From positions 1-30,342 of the forward strand of contig JAJZTV010000003.1 in the NCBI GenBank assembly GCA_021847385.1: a stretch of 30,342 nt of DNA, written 5' to 3'. The position numbers were made by a program, and so were the translations under genes. Positions 9,301 through 17,568 of this stretch are shown piece after piece (the stretch's first letter is position 1; each line of letters begins with the position of its first letter). The notes under the pieces are model-generated. The model saw nothing but the letters and a program-made list of their open reading frames with translations. It was not told the origin of the DNA and ran no database searches. Source of the stretch: Pseudomonadota bacterium (GTDB lineage: Bacteria; Pseudomonadota; Gammaproteobacteria; Burkholderiales; Thiobacillaceae).

Positions 9301-9828
9301 AACTGCTTTGCAGAGGGTATCGCCTATGGACACGATTATGTTGGTGGGCTGGTAGGAATCAATGCGGGTGGGACCATTAGCAATAGCGCTGCAGCAACCA
9401 ACACGAATGCAAGAAACTGGGTAGCCGGGGGTCTTGTTGCATACAATTCCGGGGGCACTATTGAAAACAGTGCCGCAACTGGAAACGTGATTGCCAAGAT
9501 CAACTACCTGGGTGGGTTGGTGGCCCAAAATTACAACAATGGAAAAATCGTCAATAGCTATGCGGTAAATACCTTGTTTCATTCCGCGCGTGGCTATATG
9601 GGCATCGGTGGGCTGGTCGGCGACAATCGTGGGAGCGAAGTTGGCAACAGTTATTGGGATAAGACGACATCAGGACAATCCATTAGTGCCGGTGGCGCCG
9701 GTTTGACCGATGCTCAGATGCGGCAACAATCGAGTTTCTCCAGTTGGGATTTCGCCGACATTTGGTTGCCGCCGACCTCCAGCCATTATCCCGCGCTGCG
9801 CAACATGCCGGAAGGCTATGCGCCTTGA
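6304..9828 (+). CDS. Secreted GLUG-repeat beta-helical protein 1
   Basis: This is a large extracellular or surface protein of 1174 aa. It starts at TTG 6304, supported by AAGGGGA six nt upstream, and gives a clean signal peptide (basic NSHSIIGRIVRT, hydrophobic VMAALLFCAL, cleavage after AQA). The mature N-terminus (KDYIVAPAGGDITGAQLSA) resembles the segment that follows the TPS domain in filamentous-haemagglutinin-type exoproteins, but the TPS domain is absent. Then come three modules. Each has an opening block (NLAANYTLGADIDA, GFVPIG, LDGKGHTI, VGLFGY), a run of GLUG motifs (GGLVGxNxG, 19 counted), and a closing NxYWD..SGQ..LT.AQM element. GLUG proteins are predicted right-handed beta-helices found in adhesins. 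Function is not known; adhesin or matrix protein is the likely class. The third module is notably less GC-rich than the rest. Confidence 0.85.
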   Translation: MNSHSIIGRIVRTVMAALLFCALPAQAAKDYIVAPAGGDITGAQLSAKLAVGNVTLQSSDGGTPGSGNILIKDVVAWSANTTLTLKASNNVVVNGNIAASGNTAGLAISPATANGGEAPAPAGTYRLAGAVITLSGSGPSLIIAGSAYTVINGLGAATDATSPPVVPSLQGAAAAANLAKNYVLGSDIDASASSAWNDGAGFVPIGGGDQAKVNADAPFAGRFDGLGHTIRNLTVNAPGKKWGGLFGATAANAQVRNMGLIDANVSGLHRVGGLVGENNGSLDQCHVRATVAGTNNVGALVGYNAPTGVVEKSYASGSVTGNGQNAGGLIGANSGTARNGYSTAAVGGTATNAGGLVGNNFVFSGSAPLIENSYATGAVSGTAPVGGLVGANGGTVSNGYWDSQTSGQAASAGGGKGLTSAQMKTQSSFGGFDFSGTWVMVDGLTQPMLAQQNSTTIYNVLELQLMAANLAANYTLGADIDASATGTGSGIWGSSGFVPIGTATAPFTGSLDGKGHTIGKLTINLPGTDHVGLFGYTGASSAIRNVGLRDSTVTGQNSVGALAGHNGGSIGSSNAEQTNVTGMGSNSSGSGGLVGTNGGSIGNSHTSGSVTGIDDVGGLVGVNSGSIAAAYSLATVSNATGQAGGLVGTNDQAASISASFATGVVGDVGMTGEMGGLVGLNQGSISYSNALGRADCGTGSSGGGLVGNNSGTIANSYATGGVSGKGSNAGGLVGNNSTATASIGTSYATGSVAGSGNVGGLVGNNDGTVSNGYWNSGLSHDGIAAGTKTGATGLSPAQMLASSNFSGFTITTTPGAQGWVVVNTDGSLQTAASNASAATSPMLATEYATTVTNAHQLQLMLMNLGASYRLAANVAAIGTGNGKEVWGGLGFVPVGRTNAPFTGVLDGQGYRISHYFINRTDSNVGLFGYIQNATLQNLGLTSGRVIGGGNVGGLVGYSKASRINYCYVDSFTSASVTDVPGRGDTIGGLVGNNDQGTIANCFAEGIAYGHDYVGGLVGINAGGTISNSAAATNTNARNWVAGGLVAYNSGGTIENSAATGNVIAKINYLGGLVAQNYNNGKIVNSYAVNTLFHSARGYMGIGGLVGDNRGSEVGNSYWDKTTSGQSISAGGAGLTDAQMRQQSSFSSWDFADIWLPPTSSHYPALRNMPEGYAP

Positions 9829-12800
9829 GCGTCGCATGCCCTTGGCTTAGGCAAAACAATCAATAGGGGAAAATCGTGAACGACTGCAAATGGTACGGGG
9901 TCGGTTGCCGGGTGGCGGCCATGGTATTGACGCTCGGAGCGGCCGGGTTGGCCCAGGCGGCCAACGACTATATCGTCGCGCCGAGCGGCGGCGACATCAC
10001 CGGCGCCGCGCTGTCGGCCCAACTGGCACAAGGCAACGTCACGCTGCAAAGCAGCCAGGGTAAGCAGGTTGGTTCGGGCAACGTGATCGTCAACGACACC
10101 GTCAGCTGGAATACCGGCAGCACGCTGACGCTGATCGCCTCGAATAATGTCCAGATCAACGCCAATGTCGTTGCCAGTGGCAATGCGACGCTGACCATCA
10201 GCCCGAATACCGCCAACGGCAACGAACAGCCGAGTGGACAGGGCGCTTACGGCTTGGCCGGCGGCGCATCGATCACCCTTTCCGGGGCGACGCCGGCACT
10301 CAGCATCGCCGGCGCGAGCTATACCGTGATCAACCAGCTCGGCACGGCAGCGGATGCGACCACGGCGCCCGTCACGCCGACGCTGCAGGGCATGGCGGCA
10401 GCGGCCAATCTGACCGGTCGCTTCGCTCTCGGCAGCGATATCGACGCCGGGCCGGCATCGGCTTGGAACGGCGGCCAGGGCTTCAGCCCGATCGGCACTG
10501 AGACCGGCAAATTCACCGGCAACCTGGAGGGCCTGGGCCATGCCGTGCGCAATCTCGGCATCAATCGACCCTCGGCCTCGAATGTCGGGCTGTTCGGCTA
10601 TACCTGGCAAGGGTTTGCGGTGCGCAACCTGCGGCTGCTGAATGTCGGCGTGAGCGGCGGCAATGGCGTCGGCGGCCTGGCCGGCACCAATGCCGGCGCG
10701 GTCGGCAATGTCCTGGTGACTGGCAATGTCGGCGGTGGTAGCTACGTCGGTCTGCTCGCCGGCTACAACCTCGGTCCGGTGCGTGCCGCCTTCGCCAAGG
10801 GCAATGTGTCGGGCAATACCGGGGTCGGCGGGCTGGTCGGCAATCACACTACCGTCAATGGTATCGGCCGGATCAGCGGCAGTTGCGCCATGGTCGCGGT
10901 GAGCGGCACCGGTAGCGAGCAGACTTTGATCGGCGGCCTGGTCGGCGACAACAACGGCGCGATCGACACCAGCTGCGCGACGGGCAGCGTCAGCGCCAGC
11001 ACGGACAATAACAATGGCAGCGCCTGGGTGGGCGGCCTGGTCGGCCGCAACGGCAACGGCGACAACACCGACGGTTCCATCGACAACTGCTACGCCACCG
11101 GCAGCGTGCAAGGCTGGACCTACGTGGGCGGCCTGGTCGGCGGCTCGAACAGCGTCAATGCCATCAGCAACAGCTATGCCATGGGCAGCGTGGCAGGCCA
11201 GCTCAGCGTCGGCGGCCTGGTCGGCTATTACAAGTACATGTGGCCACTGACCGCCAACAACAGCTACTGGAACACCACGACCTCGGGCCAGGCCAACTCC
11301 GCCGGCGGCGGCACCGGGTTGACCAGCGCGCAGATGACCAGCGCCGCCAATTTCGCCGGGTTTGCCTTCACCGCCACGCCCGGGGCAGCCGGCTGGGTGA
11401 TCGTCGATACCGATGGCAGCTTCAACAACGCGGCCGGCGCGGCGGGGGCGGCCTTCCCGATGCTGGCGACCGAATACTCGACCCTGATCTTTAATGCCCG
11501 CCAATTGCAACTGATGCAGTTGGCGCCGGCGGCCGGCTACGCGCTGGCCGACGATATCGACGCCGCGGCCACCGGCGGCAGCGGCGATGTCTGGGGCAGT
11601 TCGGGTTTTGTGCCGGTCGGCACCTTCACCGGGACCTTCGATGGCCGGGGCCACGTCATCCGCAAGCTCACGATCAATCGGCCGGCCGCGAGTTACACCG
11701 GCCTGTTCGGTACCGTCGGGGCGAATGCCGTCGTCGGCAACGTCGGGCTGAGCGGCGGCAGCGTGAGCGGCAACGTCAATGTCGGCGGTCTGGTGGGCTA
11801 CCTGAACGGCGGCACGCTCAGCAACAGTTACTACGCGGGTAACGTCATCGGCGCCGGCAATGCCGTCGGTGGTCTGGTGGGGGCCAGTACCGGCAGCATC
11901 GGTGGCAGTTACGCCACGGGCAGCGTGCGCAGCCCCGGCAGCGACGTCGGCGGCCTGGTCGGCAACAACAGCACCAACAGCCGCATCGCCAATTGTTATG
12001 CGACGAACAGCGTGAGCGGTGGTCCCGTCAACGTCGGCGGGCTGGTCGGTGGCAATTATGTGGGCGCATCGATTGTCGGCAGCTATGCCGCGGGCAGTGT
12101 CACCGGCACCGGCAATACCGTGGGCGGACTGGTCGGCGGGAATCTAGGCAATGTCGGCAATAGCTACTGGAATATCACAAGCTCGGGGCAAAGCATTTCT
12201 GCGGGCGGTGGCGGCTTGAGCAGCGAGCAGATGCAGACCGTCAAGAGTTTCCTCGGTTTTGATTTCACGACACCGGTATGGGTGATCGTGGACGGCGACG
12301 GCACGCTGAACAATGCCAACGGGGCGGAGGGCGCCACCTATCCGGTACTGGCCGGCGAATACGCCACCTCGATCGGCAATGCCCATCAGCTGCAGCTGAT
12401 GGCGATGAACCCGGCCGCCGCCTACACGCTGAACGCGGATGTCGATGCCGGCGGCACGGCGGGTGTCGGCGATGTCTGGGGCAAGGCGGGCTTCGCGCCG
12501 GTCGGCGGTTACTCGGTGCCGTTTTCCGGCCGCTTCGACGGGCAGGGGCACGGCATAGTCAACCTGACCATCGCCCAGCGCAAGGTCAACCGCGCCGGCC
12601 TGTTCGGCGTGATCGGCACGGCCGCCACGGTCCGGAATACGGCACTCAACGGCGGCGCGGTGAACGGCTTCGGCAGTAGCGGCGCATTGGCCGGCATCAA
12701 TAACGGCAGCGTGACGAATTGCAGCAGTTCCGTCGCGGTGAAAAGCAGCCGGGGCGGTTTCTACGGCGGTCTGATCGGCAGCAACAACGGCACGGTCGGC

Positions 12801-12956
12801 GCCAGCCAGGCCAGCGGCAACGTCAGCGGCACCGGCGGCTTCGGCGGCGGCTTGGTCGGCATGAACGGCGGTACCGTCAGCAGTTGCAGCGCGACCGGCA
12901 CGGTGAACGTGCAGAACGGCTATTCCGGGCCGCTGGTCGGCTACAACAATGGCACG
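7111..12956 (+). repeat. Degenerate GLUG-coding repeats across both exoprotein genes
   Basis: The GGLVG motif is encoded repeatedly by near-identical DNA, typically GGCGGCCTGGTCGGC, first at about 7117 and recurring every 60-120 nt through both genes. About 19 copies are in gene 1 and 16 in gene 2, counted on the protein. Such shared stretches can recombine within or between the two genes, allowing modules to be gained, lost or exchanged. Confidence 0.8.
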
Positions 12957-12965
12957 ATCAACTGA
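9876..12965 (+). CDS. Secreted GLUG-repeat beta-helical protein 2
   Basis: Tandem paralogue of the preceding gene, 1029 aa. It starts at GTG 9876 with AGGGGA five nt upstream and carries a signal peptide (MNDCKWYGVGCR, hydrophobic VAAMVLTLGAAGLA, cleavage near AQA). The mature start NDYIVAPSGGDITGAALSAQ closely matches protein 1, and the LTLIASNNVQINANV region matches its LTLKASNNVVVNGNI. Three modules with the same opening block follow, with 16 GLUG motifs by eye. Modules 1 and 2 end with the YWN..SGQ..LTSAQM element, but module 3 stops abruptly after VGYNNGTIN, so the C-terminus is shorter than that of protein 1. The 47-nt gap from gene 1 and 39-nt gap to the GT4 gene suggest a shared transcript with the glycan genes. 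There is no sorting signal or beta-barrel domain, so the export route across the outer membrane is unclear. Confidence 0.84.
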   Translation: MNDCKWYGVGCRVAAMVLTLGAAGLAQAANDYIVAPSGGDITGAALSAQLAQGNVTLQSSQGKQVGSGNVIVNDTVSWNTGSTLTLIASNNVQINANVVASGNATLTISPNTANGNEQPSGQGAYGLAGGASITLSGATPALSIAGASYTVINQLGTAADATTAPVTPTLQGMAAAANLTGRFALGSDIDAGPASAWNGGQGFSPIGTETGKFTGNLEGLGHAVRNLGINRPSASNVGLFGYTWQGFAVRNLRLLNVGVSGGNGVGGLAGTNAGAVGNVLVTGNVGGGSYVGLLAGYNLGPVRAAFAKGNVSGNTGVGGLVGNHTTVNGIGRISGSCAMVAVSGTGSEQTLIGGLVGDNNGAIDTSCATGSVSASTDNNNGSAWVGGLVGRNGNGDNTDGSIDNCYATGSVQGWTYVGGLVGGSNSVNAISNSYAMGSVAGQLSVGGLVGYYKYMWPLTANNSYWNTTTSGQANSAGGGTGLTSAQMTSAANFAGFAFTATPGAAGWVIVDTDGSFNNAAGAAGAAFPMLATEYSTLIFNARQLQLMQLAPAAGYALADDIDAAATGGSGDVWGSSGFVPVGTFTGTFDGRGHVIRKLTINRPAASYTGLFGTVGANAVVGNVGLSGGSVSGNVNVGGLVGYLNGGTLSNSYYAGNVIGAGNAVGGLVGASTGSIGGSYATGSVRSPGSDVGGLVGNNSTNSRIANCYATNSVSGGPVNVGGLVGGNYVGASIVGSYAAGSVTGTGNTVGGLVGGNLGNVGNSYWNITSSGQSISAGGGGLSSEQMQTVKSFLGFDFTTPVWVIVDGDGTLNNANGAEGATYPVLAGEYATSIGNAHQLQLMAMNPAAAYTLNADVDAGGTAGVGDVWGKAGFAPVGGYSVPFSGRFDGQGHGIVNLTIAQRKVNRAGLFGVIGTAATVRNTALNGGAVNGFGSSGALAGINNGSVTNCSSSVAVKSSRGGFYGGLIGSNNGTVGASQASGNVSGTGGFGGGLVGMNGGTVSSCSATGTVNVQNGYSGPLVGYNNGTIN

Positions 12966-13004
12966 AGCCGGTTTCGGCACTATTGCGATGGGGCGAGAGA
13001 GCAG

Positions 13005-14609
13005 TTGAAAACCCTGCACGTCATGCTCGAAGTCGCCAGCGGGCTGTCGGTCTATGTCCGCACGCTGGCTCAGGCCTTGGCGAGCGCAGACCACCCTAAC
13101 CACATCCTGTCCATCCGCCTGGAGGCGCACGGCTTGGCCGCCGGCCAGCCAGGTCTTCATGAGGTGGCGTCGGCGGGCATTGCGCACCATCGCCTGTCCG
13201 GCATTGCGGCCGATGCGACCGATCCCCGCTTCCTGTGCAGCGAACCGCGCACCGAGGCGCTGTTCACTGCTTTCCTCGACCGGCTTCGGCCCGATGTCGT
13301 GCATTTTCACTCCCTCAGCGGCATGCCGGCCTCACTGGTGCAGACCGCCCATATCCTCGGCTACCCCACCGTGCTGACTCTGCACGACGTCTGCGCCTTG
13401 TGCCGACCTTACCGCTTTTTTATTCGCGACGACGGCCGGGAATGCGCCGGCCCCTTGAACGGCCATGCCTGCATCGCCTGCAATCCGGGGCTCGACCCAA
13501 CTTGGCTGTTGGAGCGGTTTCGCTATGCGCGCGAGGTGGCCGGCCAGTGTTGCGATGCCGTGGTCGCCGTGTCGGACTACATCCGGGATGCGCATGCCTT
13601 GTATGGCTACGGCGACGCGATACAAGTGATCCGGCACGGCATTGCCCTGCCGAGCCCCGATCGGCCGCGCCGCATCGAGCGGCCGCCGCGCTTATTGTTT
13701 GTCGGCGGCCTGCAACCGCAGAAGGGCCTGCACGTGCTGTTGGAGGCGCTGCGCGGCATCCCACCCGATCACTACCGGCTCGATGTCTATGGCGGCGGCA
13801 GCCATCACCAGTTCGATGCGATGATCCGGCCGCACTTCCCCGATCTGCCCATGCGCTATCGCGACCGCTACCCGACCGAGGCGGTGGCCGCAGTCATGGA
13901 CAGCCACGATCTGCTGATCGTCCCGGCCTTGGGCGGGGAGGCCGCGGGCATGGTATTGCAGGAGGCGCGCGCCCGTTGTCTGCCGGTGATCTGTTCCGAT
14001 GCCGGCGGCCTGCCGGAGTATGTGCGGGAGGGCGAAACGGGCTGGCTTTATCCCAGACACGATGCCGCGTCCCTCGGCCGGCTGTTACAGGCACGGCTCG
14101 ACCGGCCCGATGAGTTGCAGGACGCGGCCGACGCCATGTTCCGCAGTCCGGCTCGCCGTTTCGCCGATGTCGTGGAGGACTACCGCGGCCTCTATGCCGA
14201 GGTGGGCCGCGTCGCCAAGAAACGGATTCACCGGCGCGCGGATTCGGCGTCTGACCTCGTGCCGCATGAGGCGATGCGGTTCTCGCCCGCGCGCCATGTC
14301 CAGACTAACATGACCAGGATTGTCGCCGAATTGCAGCGGCGGGGCGCGACCGAGGTCTGGCTGTTCGGCACCGGCATCGTGGCTGACCTGGTGGACCCCG
14401 GCCTCGGCGCGGCCAAGATCGCGGTGCTCGGTTATTTCGACAACGATCCCGCCCGCCAGGGCGGCCAGCGCCTGGGGCGGCCGATTTGCCCGCCCCGCGC
14501 GGCGGACGGCCATGCCATAATCATCGCTGCTTCGAGCCATGCGCAAATCGCGCCCCAATTGCAGGACTTGGGCTTTGCGCCGGAGGACATCCTGCTGGCC
14601 TATCCCTGA
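13005..14609 (+). CDS. GT4 glycosyltransferase with C-terminal Rossmann-like domain
   Basis: The 534-aa protein has a GT-B family 4 body. Its N-terminal domain contains VVHFHSLSGMP and VLTLHDVCALCRPY, the DVCALC...C.AC..C cysteine pattern seen in some surface-glycan GT4 enzymes, and the donor-side domain begins RLLFVGGLQPQKG. The retaining-GT E-x7-E region is GEAAGMVLQEARARCLPVICS. Residues 450-534 form an extra domain starting VWLFGTGIVADL and continuing GYFDNDPARQGGQRLG, like the C-terminal domains of three other proteins in this locus. The start is TTG 13005, with GAGAG upstream; ATG 13023 is a shorter alternative. It follows GLUG gene 2 by 39 nt, which hints that its product acts on the same surface structure. 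Confidence 0.9.
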   Translation: MKTLHVMLEVASGLSVYVRTLAQALASADHPNHILSIRLEAHGLAAGQPGLHEVASAGIAHHRLSGIAADATDPRFLCSEPRTEALFTAFLDRLRPDVVHFHSLSGMPASLVQTAHILGYPTVLTLHDVCALCRPYRFFIRDDGRECAGPLNGHACIACNPGLDPTWLLERFRYAREVAGQCCDAVVAVSDYIRDAHALYGYGDAIQVIRHGIALPSPDRPRRIERPPRLLFVGGLQPQKGLHVLLEALRGIPPDHYRLDVYGGGSHHQFDAMIRPHFPDLPMRYRDRYPTEAVAAVMDSHDLLIVPALGGEAAGMVLQEARARCLPVICSDAGGLPEYVREGETGWLYPRHDAASLGRLLQARLDRPDELQDAADAMFRSPARRFADVVEDYRGLYAEVGRVAKKRIHRRADSASDLVPHEAMRFSPARHVQTNMTRIVAELQRRGATEVWLFGTGIVADLVDPGLGAAKIAVLGYFDNDPARQGGQRLGRPICPPRAADGHAIIIAASSHAQIAPQLQDLGFAPEDILLAYP

Positions 14610-14675
14610 GGACGCGACCGATGCGGTTCGTCCCGCTTGGCCGGCTCGCCATTCCGAAACCTTGATCGCGTACCG

Positions 14676-16448
14676 ATGCATACATACTGGAATCTGCTGA
14701 TCGACCCTATTGTTCAGGCATTGCGCCCTACTCGTGTCGTCGAGATTGGTGCCTTGCACGGTGATAACACCCGCAACCTTCTGGCGGCCCTGCCGGCGGA
14801 CGGCGTGCTGCATGTGATCGACCCGGACCCGACGACGGATATCGCCGCGCTGGATGCCCGCATCCGCTTGCATCGCGACCTGAGTCTGCAGGCGCTGCCG
14901 ACCCTGCCGGCCTTCGATCTCGGTATCATCGACGGCGACCACAATTGGTATACGGTGCGCAACGAGCTGCGCCTGATCGAGGCATTGCATGCCGGCCGGC
15001 CCGAGGCCTTTCCGGTGCTGATCTTCCACGACACCGGATGGCCTTATGGCCGGCGCGACAACTACTGGAACCCCGAGGCGATTCCGGCCGACTATCGGCA
15101 CCCTTATGCTCAGGCCGGCCTGCTGCCTGGCCAGACCGAGCCGTCGGCCGGCGCCGGCCTCAACCAGTCCTTGCATAATGCCGTGCGCGAAGGCGGGGAA
15201 CGCAACGGCGTGCTGACCGCGATCGAGGATTTCATCGCCGACAGCGATCAGGCCTTCGTCTTCCGCACCTTGCCGGTCAATTTCGGCTATGGATTTCTGA
15301 TCAGCGAGACCCGTGCCCGTCGCCAGCCGGAAGTGCTGGCCGCGCTGAATGCCTTGTTTTCAGCCGAAGGCCTGGCACCCATACTGGAACGGCTGGAAGC
15401 CGCGCGGGTCACCATGCAGACGCAGCAGCAGGCGCTGGCGTCGCGCCTATTCAGCCTGCGCCAGCGCAACGAGCGACTGGGCATGGGCCGCTTCAGCCAT
15501 GCTGTCCCGCCCGCTGCCGGGCCGGTCAAACTCTCGGTCATCGTCGTGGTCTACAACATGCGGCGCGAGGCGCTGCGCAGCCTGCACTCGCTGACCCGCG
15601 CCTACCAGCACTCCATCGAGGACCTGAATTACGAGGTCATCGTGGTCGACAACGGCTCCAGCGAGCCGCTGGCACCGGAGACGGTGACGGCCTTCGGCGA
15701 TGAGTTCCACTACCACTACCTGGCCGATGCCAGCCCGTCGCCCGCGGCGGCCCTCAATTACGGGGCGAGCCGGGCACGCGGCGAATTCCTCTGCCTGATG
15801 GTGGATGGTGCCCATATCCTGACGCCGGGTGTCCTGCACTATGCCCAGCAGGCCTTCCGGCAGTTCGACGAGCCCGTCGTGGCTGTGCACTATTGGTATC
15901 TCGGGCCGGGGCAACAGCCTGTTACAACCATGCATGGCTACAGCCAGGCTGAGGAGGACGCGCTGTTGATGCAAATACAATGGCCGAGCAATGGATATGA
16001 ACTGTTCATGATCGGGGAGGAAATCGGTGCTCAACGAAATGTCTGGTTATCTCCCCTGTTTGAGAGCAACTGCCTGTTCCTGCGCCGGCGCGTGTTCGAG
16101 GCCATCGGCGGTGCCGATGAGCGATTCAATATGCCGGGAGGCGGTTTCCTCAACGCGGATATTTTGCGTGAGGCGGTGGAATATGGCGGCACTCAACTTG
16201 TGGTGCCACTCGGCGAGGCCACGTTCCATCAAGTGCATGGCGGTACGACCACCAATGCGAAGCCAGAAGAAGTCGAACACTTAGTCCGTCGGTACAGGCA
16301 GCAATACCGAGAGATTCGGGGCGAGGACCATGCCCTTGCCCGAGCGCGCATCCAATATCTCGGTCACCTGCCTGCTGAGTCTCGGCGCGCGGGGCGCCTG
16401 GTCGAGCCGCTCAGGGCCCGGTATAACCCCAAACCTGAAACGATATGA
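14676..16448 (+). CDS. Bifunctional methyltransferase - GT2 glycosyltransferase fusion
   Basis: Two enzymes are in one 590-aa chain. Residues 1 to about 235 are a Methyltransf_24-type SAM domain: VVEIGALHGDNTRNLL (motif I), LHVIDPDP, the metal-site-like IIDGDHNWYTV and FHDTGWPYGRRDNYW. A short helical linker (about 240-280, Gln/Arg-rich, coiled-coil-like) leads to a GT2 domain from about residue 285: LSVIVVVYNM, YEVIVVDNGSSEP, AALNYGASRARGEFLCLMVDG. The expected DXD is replaced by VDGAH, so metal binding may differ. The frame is open back to a TTG at 14637, but ATG 14676 (MHTYWNLLIDPIV) fits the methyltransferase start better; neither has a strong ribosome binding site. Fusion implies that methylation and transfer act on the same glycan. 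Confidence 0.87.
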   Translation: MHTYWNLLIDPIVQALRPTRVVEIGALHGDNTRNLLAALPADGVLHVIDPDPTTDIAALDARIRLHRDLSLQALPTLPAFDLGIIDGDHNWYTVRNELRLIEALHAGRPEAFPVLIFHDTGWPYGRRDNYWNPEAIPADYRHPYAQAGLLPGQTEPSAGAGLNQSLHNAVREGGERNGVLTAIEDFIADSDQAFVFRTLPVNFGYGFLISETRARRQPEVLAALNALFSAEGLAPILERLEAARVTMQTQQQALASRLFSLRQRNERLGMGRFSHAVPPAAGPVKLSVIVVVYNMRREALRSLHSLTRAYQHSIEDLNYEVIVVDNGSSEPLAPETVTAFGDEFHYHYLADASPSPAAALNYGASRARGEFLCLMVDGAHILTPGVLHYAQQAFRQFDEPVVAVHYWYLGPGQQPVTTMHGYSQAEEDALLMQIQWPSNGYELFMIGEEIGAQRNVWLSPLFESNCLFLRRRVFEAIGGADERFNMPGGGFLNADILREAVEYGGTQLVVPLGEATFHQVHGGTTTNAKPEEVEHLVRRYRQQYREIRGEDHALARARIQYLGHLPAESRRAGRLVEPLRARYNPKPETI

Positions 16449-16514
16449 GCAGACTGCCCAGATGGGCCGCCACTTGCCATTGAACAATCCGGATAGGCAA
16501 TACGCTGAGGAGCG

Positions 16515-17564
16515 ATGGATCATCGGGTAATCGCGGCCGATGTCGAGGCCATCCTGGCTTATCCCTTGGCCTGGTACCACTTTGCCGGCCGGCAGGTGCT
16601 GCTGACCGGGGTCACCGGCATGATCGGCGGTTATCTGCTCGAAACGTTCGCGGCGCTCCGCGCGAGCCGTGACCACGCGCCTGCCCGGATTTACGCGCTG
16701 GCCAGGGACCGGCAAAAGCTGGATGCGCGCCACGGCCACTTGTTTGGGCGGGACGACATCGTTTTCCTGGCGCAGGATGTCGCCGACCCCATCGCCAATA
16801 TCGCCAAGCTCGATTACATCGTGCACGCGGCCAGTCCGGCCAGTCCGAAACACTACCTGGCCGACCCGGTCGGCACAATCCGCGCGAACGTCGCCGGCAC
16901 GGAGCGTTTGCTGGAACTGGCGCGAAGCCGCGGCGCACGCCTGCTCTATCTGAGCAGCGGCACCGTCTACGGCAATGCCGGCGCGGACGAGGGCCCCATC
17001 GCCGAGGACCGCTTCGGCCCCTACGACCCCTTGGACGCGCGGGCCGGTTACACCGAAAGCAAGCGCTTGGCCGAAACGCTCTGCGCCAGCTATGCGCGCC
17101 AGCATGGGGTGGAAACGGTGATCGCCCGGCTGTCCCACACCTACGGTCCCGGCGCCGATCTCGCGGACGGACGCGTGTTCAGCGATTTCATCGCCGATGC
17201 GCTCGCCGGCCGGCCGATCACCCTGCTGGGCAACGGCAGCGACAGCCGACCCTTTCTTTATCTAGCCGATGCCATCCAGGCGCTGTTGCTGCTCCTGCTC
17301 GAGGGCCGGCCGGGCCAGGCCTATAACGTCGGTGCCGAGAGAGAAACGAGCGTGCAGGAGCTGGCCGAGATTATCGCTCGGCTGGCTGGCGGGCCGGCTT
17401 ATCCCGTCGCGCGGCAATCGGCCTCGCCTGTTGTGCCCGCCGCACCGCGCAAGGCGGGGCATTTCAATATCGACAAATTGAAAGCATTGGGTTGGCGCCC
17501 CAGCACCGCGCCTGAAGTGGGGTTCCGGCGCATGTTGGACTATTACCGCGGCGAGAGCGATTGA
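16515..17564 (+). CDS. Extended SDR sugar-nucleotide epimerase/dehydratase (UXS-like)
   Basis: NAD-dependent enzyme on a nucleotide sugar, 349 aa. The cofactor loop is TGVTGMIGG (residues 31-39), followed by IVHAASPASPKHYLADPVG, LLYLSSGTVYG (143-153) and the catalytic YTESK (Y179, K183), then ARLSHTYGPG and DSRPFLYLADAIQALLLL. The HAASPASPKHY segment resembles UDP-glucuronate decarboxylase (UDP-xylose synthase) and related 4,6-dehydratases, so a UDP-hexuronate or dTDP/CDP-sugar substrate is plausible; specificity cannot be settled by eye. GAGGAG just upstream supports the ATG at 16515. It is followed 4 nt later by a methyltransferase, suggesting that the keto-sugar or pentose it makes is methylated next. 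Confidence 0.88.
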   Translation: MDHRVIAADVEAILAYPLAWYHFAGRQVLLTGVTGMIGGYLLETFAALRASRDHAPARIYALARDRQKLDARHGHLFGRDDIVFLAQDVADPIANIAKLDYIVHAASPASPKHYLADPVGTIRANVAGTERLLELARSRGARLLYLSSGTVYGNAGADEGPIAEDRFGPYDPLDARAGYTESKRLAETLCASYARQHGVETVIARLSHTYGPGADLADGRVFSDFIADALAGRPITLLGNGSDSRPFLYLADAIQALLLLLLEGRPGQAYNVGAERETSVQELAEIIARLAGGPAYPVARQSASPVVPAAPRKAGHFNIDKLKALGWRPSTAPEVGFRRMLDYYRGESD

Positions 17565-17568
17565 GATC

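Noticed and set aside
9816..11654. Minus-strand open frame of 612 codons opposite the GLUG genes
   Set aside because: It mirrors the GC-rich repeat coding of GLUG protein 2, is low-complexity (Ala, Asp, Gly, His runs), has no ribosome binding site or known motif, and the plus strand encodes clear signal peptides and repeats.
7111..12956. CRISPR-like or minisatellite array
   Set aside because: The repeats are in-frame, degenerate, unevenly spaced and encode GLUG motifs; there are no unique spacers of constant length and no cas genes.
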